This document shows positions 57,413-64,000 of a DNA stretch of 64,000 nt, piece by piece. Both the position numbers and the translations under genes were made by a program. The DNA comes from Hansfordia pulvinata. Lineage: Eukaryota > Ascomycota > Sordariomycetes > Xylariales. Positions within the stretch are counted from its first letter, which is position 1. The number at the start of each line of letters is the position of its first letter. The stretch lies in the NCBI GenBank assembly GCA_006538405.1, contig BJKQ01000002.1:1-64000 (forward strand), in the 5' to 3' direction. The notes beneath the pieces were generated by a model that saw only the letters and a program-made list of their open reading frames with translations, made no database searches and was not told where the DNA came from.

Positions 57413-60400
57413 AGCTCCGGTCAACAAAGGACGATCAGCTGTCGTGGCGATGATAGTGACCCGGTACTGGTTATGTCGTTGGCGGATTCGCCGGATCCGA
57501 GGTCTCCTCTAATTGATTGTTGGGGGCCGGAGTCAAGTGGTGGGTCGAGCCCCTGTCACACGACGGGTGACGGGAGTCGAGCGGACGCCGTGTTTGGGCG
57601 GGCCAGTCTGGAAAAGGCGCCGCTTGGTATGCGATCGGTTGGATTCGGTGCCAAGGCGAAGAACCTAATGGTTCACGGGCGGGACAAGGTGTCGCACGCG
57701 TCTGGATGGGGAGGAGGGAACATGAAGAATGCAGAGCAGACCGGTCGCAATGAAAGGTAGAGCAGCTGAGCCAGGTCCGAAGGCACGCAGCCGTTGACCT
57801 AAGTACAATCAGAAGATTCTGAACGGTGTACGATCGCCAGATTGAGCGACGACGCGAGATTTAAGCTCCAAAGGTGGAAATGATCGAGGGCGGGCAGTCA
57901 GGTGCAATGTCGCATAAGTCCTCGTGTCCGCCGCGACAAATCATGTAGCCGTCGTTCCTGTCGTTGTGCGGGAGAGGCAGCGGGGCTAGGGTAGAGGTTC
58001 TGCAGCGGTGATGTGATTGTGCCAGTGTGACGCAGAGCGTGATGTGACACAACCTGGAAGAGATCAGACGGATGAGCAGACCCAAGGCAAAGAAGTATGC
58101 AGGTGTATCCTACCTGCCTTGCTAAGTACGAGCCGTGGTGCTCGAGTGGCGTGCCAAATGCGCAGGAAGAATGGCTCAGAGCCAAGACAGAGGGTGATGG
58201 CAATAGCACGGGCGACAGCGAGGTGCAGGCGACGGTGAGTCCCTGGCCTGAGAAGCGTTGGAGAGCGATGGACGTTTATCCAGGACGAGAAGACCAAATG
58301 ACATGCGTGCCGAATCAACAGCAGACGCGTTGGCGGATAGAAGTGGCCTCAAAAGTTGAGCGGGTTGTGGGGAGGCCGGGGTGGCATGGAAATCGGGCAT
58401 TCGGCTCTGCGTTGCTCGCAATCGCGGTCGGTCGGTGCGTCAGGTTCCAAAATGTGGAAGAGCAAGAGAGAAATTCCGGCCTCTAGACGATGACAAGGCA
58501 CAGGCGGTAGAGTTGGGCGGGGACGGCGCGTGCAAGCAGGCGGCGTGGGTGGGTGTCGGTTGATGAAAGCAGTCGTGGGAAGAGAGGTAGGTAGACGACA
58601 GGATGTTTGGTGTGGTGGTGGTAGTGATGGGAGATTTCGGGGGTGAACAATGGGGGGGGAAAGGGCGAGGCATGTAACTCTGGGGCGGCCCTTGCCATGG
58701 ATGGCACGACTTGGGTCCGGTTGGGGTTGCGCAGAGAGCAGCAGGCTGCCTGTCACCACGGACGGGTACTGGTGGGGGGCCCAGGGCGCAACCTAGGCGT
58801 TCCATGGAAGTATGTACGATGGGTACTTGCGGCTACATGCCTGTCAATAGGTACTTGCGGTACGTGAGATTTGGGCTGGCCGCTGCACCACGCGGCGGAG
58901 TAGGGTACTCGTACCTGACATCCAGTCCGATGATCTCGAGTCCTCCGCCCTGGCACTCGAGTACCTTACCTACCAGGTATCCGGATTCACTCGTACGGCG
59001 GGTGCTCCAACCTTCAAAAAAGATGCCTTTACCACCTGTCGAAATTGATTTGGACGGAGAACACGGGCTACCTCCCATGCACGTCGACATCCAGCCCAGG
59101 TAGGCATATGCGGTACGTGCTAAGGCATCTCCCCTCAGGTATACACATGTATGCTGATACGGCCATGGGGCGAAACCTGGCCTCTCGGTTTCAATCATTG
59201 TCTAGACGACCGCGCACGCTGTAAATCGGCCGGCCGAACATGGAGGTTCCATTCTGGCGCGACGACATTCACGAAGCAGGGAGGAGGCTGGCTGGGTACC
59301 CACGCAACGCAAGCTAGAAGGTAACTAGACCGATTATGGGGTGGGTGGTGGCGTTCAGGGCACAACATTGAAAGCCATTATCCGTCAATCGATTAAATGA
59401 CCTCTGATGCACCGATGCGGGTCGAGTATCTAAGTACATAACCCATCCGCCTCCCGAGATGAAGAGCCGGCTACCTCAGGGAACTCGTTCATGTGCTTCC
59501 ATGATGCTGCTGTCTGGTACTTCACGTGTACAGCCGATTGGATTCACGTGCGCACACTCTCGGGCGGCTTGGCAGCCATCGACAACGAACAGGCTTGGAT
59601 TTTAGCTTGCAACCGGCGCCGCCGTATAACGAGCCGCTAAGTGGTTGACCTTCTACTTGTATTCCAGTGGACGAGATAATACCGACATACACTAAGTACC
59701 TCCCTTACTTCACTCACTAACTGTGAGACGAGTGTAGAGTATGACGCGGGACTGGATGTGTGCCTGTATTTGCATCCTCGCGAGTGCCACCATAGCTTTG
59801 CATCGGGCAGTCTCGAGGTCGAATCTTGCGAGGCTGGCCCCGTTTGCAGGAACTAAGACAATCTGCGGGGGAGGCGTGGATCCGTCATCTCCAGCACTAT
59901 ACGAGTTTCGTGACCTCCAACTCCATGAATGGAGTGTGTCGCTTTGTTCATCGGTCGCAAGAGCTTAGGTTGCCCTTGGCTTCAGACAGGTCCTTGTGAG
60001 TAAAGCCACTTCAGAGCCGGCTTACACCACTCGACTTCCCTAAGGTAAGTACTCAGTGTATGTAGGCAACAACGTGGAATACGGCCCAGAGCCACGCGCC
60101 GAATGGTCCCGATGCCTGGCGTGCAGCTAGGACAATAGCCGGCGTCTGCAGCATATGCGTAGGTCTGGACAATCAGCAATCCTCAAAGTTGTCCAGCGGG
60201 CCATGCCACCCCGGTCTGAGCTCCGGCGATTGCACGGTTAGCCTAAGCCTGCACGGCAGTGCCAACATTATGTCGGGTACTCATCTTTTCGCTCCAGATT
60301 GCCAGGTACATGAGGCACATGCTACACCTTATTGCCATCAGGTGTCTTGTGTAACCGCGAGCAGAGCAGCTGACATTGTCACGGTCGTAAGTCGACCGCG

Positions 60401-63400
60401 CCACTCTAAGCAAAGTCCGCTTATTAGCGAAGAGTGTGCGTGCAGCGGCTTTTTGATGTGGGCTATTACTGAATTGCCTCGTCAGCGTTACTCTAGAGGC
60501 ACGTACGAGTAGAGGTTGCTTGTATATGCTTGTGTGCGGCTCTCATGCTCACAGTCACCTTGGGTACAAATTCATACACTTCCTTGCAGCAGTAGACTGT
60601 CATGAGTTCCATGTCGAAAAGGCTGCTTTTCGTCTCCTGCTCACCGGCTGTCACTCAATACAATACATACCTACCTACATGTAAGTAAGGCAGCTAATGT
60701 ACTGGAGGCAGCAGAGGTCAAGTACAACGGATATTTCCAACGATGTACGTACTCGTATCTATCTGCTTCCAGTTCTGAGTGCGAGGGCTTCCATGTATCG
60801 TCTTTGGCCGTTTCGGGCCACCTGCGACTAGACGCCCCGCCTCTATGCATGTCTCCACGTACCCCTGCCTTACCCGGCTTGCCCATCTCACGGCAATGTT
60901 AGGTACCCCTAACGGAGTACATTTTCGCGGCATCCCAGGCACGATCGGGAGGGTCTGGGTAAGAGTAAGTAACTTATTCTCGAAGCAGATCGGGATGGAC
61001 ATCGACCATTGACCAGGCCAGATGACGGGCTCGCCGGTGTCAACACTCCCAAGTCATGGAGAGTCAGGCATATCACCGACGACACGGTCGATTTTCGAGT
61101 CCGCCGCAACTGAGGGGTGCTACCTTAGCAGGGCTGTGTAACCTGTGACAGACTCGTGGGACCACCGCCATCTCAGAAATCTGTCAGATGCCAGCCTGCC
61201 CGGTGTACCCAAAACCAGGTGCTGGCCAAGATGGCGACATGGCCTTTCTGTCAAGCAGTCGAGAGCCGTCTTCGTCCCCATCCCGCCGGTGTCGCCACCG
61301 CCGCCTTCTTCGTCTCTTGTGCCATATGTAGCAAACATTCAACGGGCTGGCGACATCACCAACCAGGTGATACGCGTAAAACTGCGGGGGCCAGCAGAAT
61401 CGCGCCCGAACCCCGGTCCGGGCCATACGAGTACACAGGTGTCAGTACTCGCGCCAGAAACATCTCTCTGGCCTCGATGGTCCAGTCACGCCAACCAGAC
61501 CCTCTCGGGGGCCCATCTTGGATTACGTGTGGGTGGGCTTGGTGGGGTTTCACCGCCGTAGCGCACCCGGCGCCGTCCTTTGACAAGGGTTGCTCAAGTA
61601 CTCCCAAGTACCTCTCGCGGTGGACGACTTGTCTCCCAGTCTGAAGGTGCGCTTCATTCGGGCGGATACAGCCCGGCGGGCAGGCGGCCATGAAAGACGG
61701 CGCCTGTACTCGTACCGTACCTGACACGGCCGGCCCCTGACAGTCAGGGAGAAAGGGAGAAGAAGCAGAAGGCCCGGCTCGCCCGCCGGCGGAAAATGCA
61801 TGTTGCTGCCCACCTGGGAACCTGCAGATTTCTGTCTCGTTTGGAGGCACTATCGACTCCGACGGGCGGTTGGCTCTTCAACGCCAGGCATGAATGGGGG
61901 GCAGGACGCTCCCCTCCTCAGCACCACGCTTTTTGCGCGCGACGCTGTTACCTCTTTGATGGAAGTCTTTCAAGTGGGGAGGCGCCGGGTCGCCTGGTCG
62001 GGACCAGAGCCGGCCTCCGACTGCCGGGCTGGAGACCTCGGGGATGGGCACGACCTAATCTTCCCTAATAAGCCCTCATATCGCTCCAAGTATTTCCCCG
62101 AGCACTCGCCTGCTGCATTGATGAGCCTGACGAAGGATGTCAGACACAGGGAGATGATGGACGGAATGGTTCTCGGGAGAGTTTACGAATGCTCGTACGC
62201 GTATGCACGCGAACGCCGATGCGTGGATGCTTCTCAGCCCAGTCTCGGCTCCATTTTCCACTCTACGAGTGAGTGCCACTCGCACAAGTTGGGTAGGTAC
62301 CTATGTAGGTAGATATCTAGGTACCTTACCTCCTGTGGCATTCATTAGCCGTCGACGGCCCGCCCCTCTGGTCAGTCCTGGCCTGCCCCATCGTTCCCCT
62401 CGCCGCACTGGCGCGACTAGAGGATCTACAATCAAAAACACTACTCGTACGAGTACTTACTTGGGTGAGTACCAGGTATTGGATGCTCATCCGCACGCAC
62501 CAAGGCAGCCCTGCATGTCGCGAATAGGTTCTCTCCGCCTGATAACGAGGCTGTGGGAAGTGACGACTGTGACATGGCGAAATCTGGGCCGGTTTGGCCG
62601 ACGGCGTTCAACTGTGGAATCATTTCTTCTTCAACATCGATATAATCCATCAGTTCACCCATACCTACAGAAATACTCTCTAGGTGCCGGCAAGGAGAAC
62701 GAAAGGTACCTACCGCCTGAACGTCAATCTGTCAGTTTGTCTAGGGCAAAGAGATGGGCAGCGTCGTTGCGCTCAGGCAAGGCCATCCCGGCAAACCCGG
62801 CCAAAGGTGCATCGTGCCCGTGCAGGGATCTGTGTGATACCTTGTCATCTCTCCCTCTGTCTCGCCAGGACACGCCTTGGCGTCATGGTCAAGGCTACGC
62901 TGTTTTTCGCGTCTCTGATCGAATGAAGTAGAGTACTAAATGTGCTAGAAGCATCCACTAAAGCCCACGGGTCGAGCCAGGCATTTCGGAGTAAAGCTGT
63001 CATGCGATGACTCGAGCAGCTCGGCTAAGCTCAAGTCGACCTGCAGCGGCGCCCAAGTTGTGCAACCACGCGTTTGTCAACCCTCGACACGTGCACGCTC
63101 GAGGCAACGTGAACAGACATACTTGCGAGTGCCACCCCTGTACGTAGGGGGGCACAAGCCTGGGGCCATTCTGCCTGGGCGACATCCGACATTGACGCGC
63201 TGCGCCGAATGTCAAGTGGAAGCGGCCGCTCGGTCGCTCTTCGTGAGCCGCTGACTTGTTGGAATCCCAGGTTCGACGCCTGGCGAGAGGGTTAATATTT
63301 CGGTTGGCTGAAGTCGAGAGGCCGGCCCGTAGGTCTCAACCCTTGCAGCCCGCCCCTTCGCATACTCGTACCTCGAGTCGACTCGATGCGCCAGTGAGTA

Positions 63401-64000
63401 CCGCGCCACTCGAATGAAAACGATACCGAGGCGGGCCTACGGGTCGATGGATAGGTAAGTACGTAAGGTATCCATCTGGGTCAACAGAAGGTCGCCATCA
63501 GTCGTCGGACTCCCAGCTTGTGGTCCTGCTTTCTACAGTATTCTCCCTGGACCCCATCGAGCGCATTACTCCAGTGCACAGGTAGGTAGAATATGCCGTG
63601 TACATTGGATGTACTGCCAAGCCTGCAATTGTCCGCCTAACGCGCAGTTAGGAGAGAGGGGCCAGCCACTCGCAGCAGTGTGCGGGAGACGCAACATGAA
63701 GCAGCCTCGCCTTGTCAAGCACGAGCAGCAGGACACATCCGGCGCGATGGGCGCGTTTCTCCTGTGCCCCGATTCTCGTTCGTCTGAGGAGAAGCCTTTG
63801 GCGGCGATGGCCTCGTAACAGTGGCAGCATGCGTGAACTACGAGTATTGGGCGGCAGGTCAGGGATGGAGTGATGGTCTGGCCACTACCCGCTTCGTGCT
63901 CCTTGAATCCGGGTCGGCTGTGCAGGCGACGGGTGCCAGCCACGCCGTCCAAAGCAGTCGCCGACAATTGACAGGTAGATACTTATAAGGCCATGTTTAT
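57413..64000. other. Gene-poor 6.6-kb stretch
   Basis: No open frame here has a recognisable domain, signal peptide or splice structure, although frames up to 242 codons (62203-62931) occur by chance in GC-rich DNA. The first few hundred bases are the med15 upstream region. The stretch is rich in short TAGGTA/TACCTA tracts and in the word TACTCGTA (see the separate entry). Composition is ordinary, not RIP-like. Confidence 0.55.
58906..63846. repeat. Cluster of TACTCGTA/TACGAGTA words
   Basis: The eight-base word or its complement occurs at 58906, 60504, 60750, 61426, 61707, 62442, 62448 (overlapping), 63363 and 63839. At 62442-62455 two copies overlap into the perfect 14-bp palindrome TACTCGTACGAGTA. 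Other non-coding copies lie at 11626, 17304, 17474, 33034, 36125 and 43273. Many are flanked by GG or ACC, giving GGTACTCGTACC-like sites. Confidence 0.7.

Noticed and set aside
62203..62931. 242-codon plus-strand open frame near the window end
   Set aside because: No recognisable domain, and Ser/Arg-rich composition typical of a shadow frame.
63262..63292. tRNA T-arm-like hairpin (CCAGG TTCGACG CCTGG)
   Set aside because: The arm pairs perfectly, but no matching acceptor, D-arm or anticodon arm is found at tRNA spacing on either strand.
1..64000. CRISPR array, prokaryotic operons or phage genes
   Set aside because: Telomere repeats, spliceosomal introns and fungal gene families show eukaryotic nuclear DNA, and no direct-repeat/spacer arrays are seen.

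Overview
The window is the left end of a chromosome of a filamentous ascomycete (Pezizomycotina, probably Sordariomycetes). It opens with about 99 bp of CCCTAA telomere repeat. Genes have short introns (about 50-90 bp) with GT...AG ends and CTAAC/CTGAC-like branch sites. About 8 kb next to the telomere carries the AT-rich, CpA/TpG-poor pattern left by repeat-induced point mutation (RIP), and the rest has the high GC of a fungal genome.

Layout. 1-99 telomere. 100-8208 RIP-degraded AT-rich DNA with no intact gene, a set of decayed tandem repeats near 6.0-6.4 kb and a less altered island near 7.5-7.9 kb. 8.2-25 kb is accessory: an atypical protein kinase gene with a one-base break that begins right at the RIP border, a small secreted Ser/Gly-rich protein, a GH28 exo-polygalacturonase, a proline iminopeptidase, a single-pass membrane protein, an MFS drug transporter of the QDR type and a PD-(D/E)XK-like (DUF7924-type) protein. 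25.5-34.8 kb is a conserved housekeeping block: SAGA subunit Sgf73, cyclin-dependent kinase Pho85, the NOSIP-type E3 ligase and tafazzin Taz1. 37-50.5 kb is accessory again: an O-methyltransferase, a nucleotidyltransferase-fold protein, two unknown proteins, a 700-residue GPI-anchor-like wall protein, a methyltransferase-like protein with a degenerate cofactor site, and a small secreted protein with an internal duplication. 52.3-57.4 kb is the glutamine-rich Mediator tail subunit Med15. 57.4-64.0 kb has no convincing gene but is dense in a short palindromic word.

The genes do not form one pathway. The accessory half fits a plant- or litter-associated lifestyle (pectin-degrading enzyme, secreted proteins, exporter), and the core block serves transcription (Sgf73, Med15), phosphate and cell-cycle signalling (Pho85), ubiquitin ligation and cardiolipin remodelling.

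A cross-cutting point: six gene models, including the highly conserved pho85, are each broken by exactly one missing base, in five cases inside a G/C homopolymer. This looks more like residual assembly error than six independent pseudogenes, so the breaks should be read with that in mind. All functional names rest on motif recognition by eye, with no database search.
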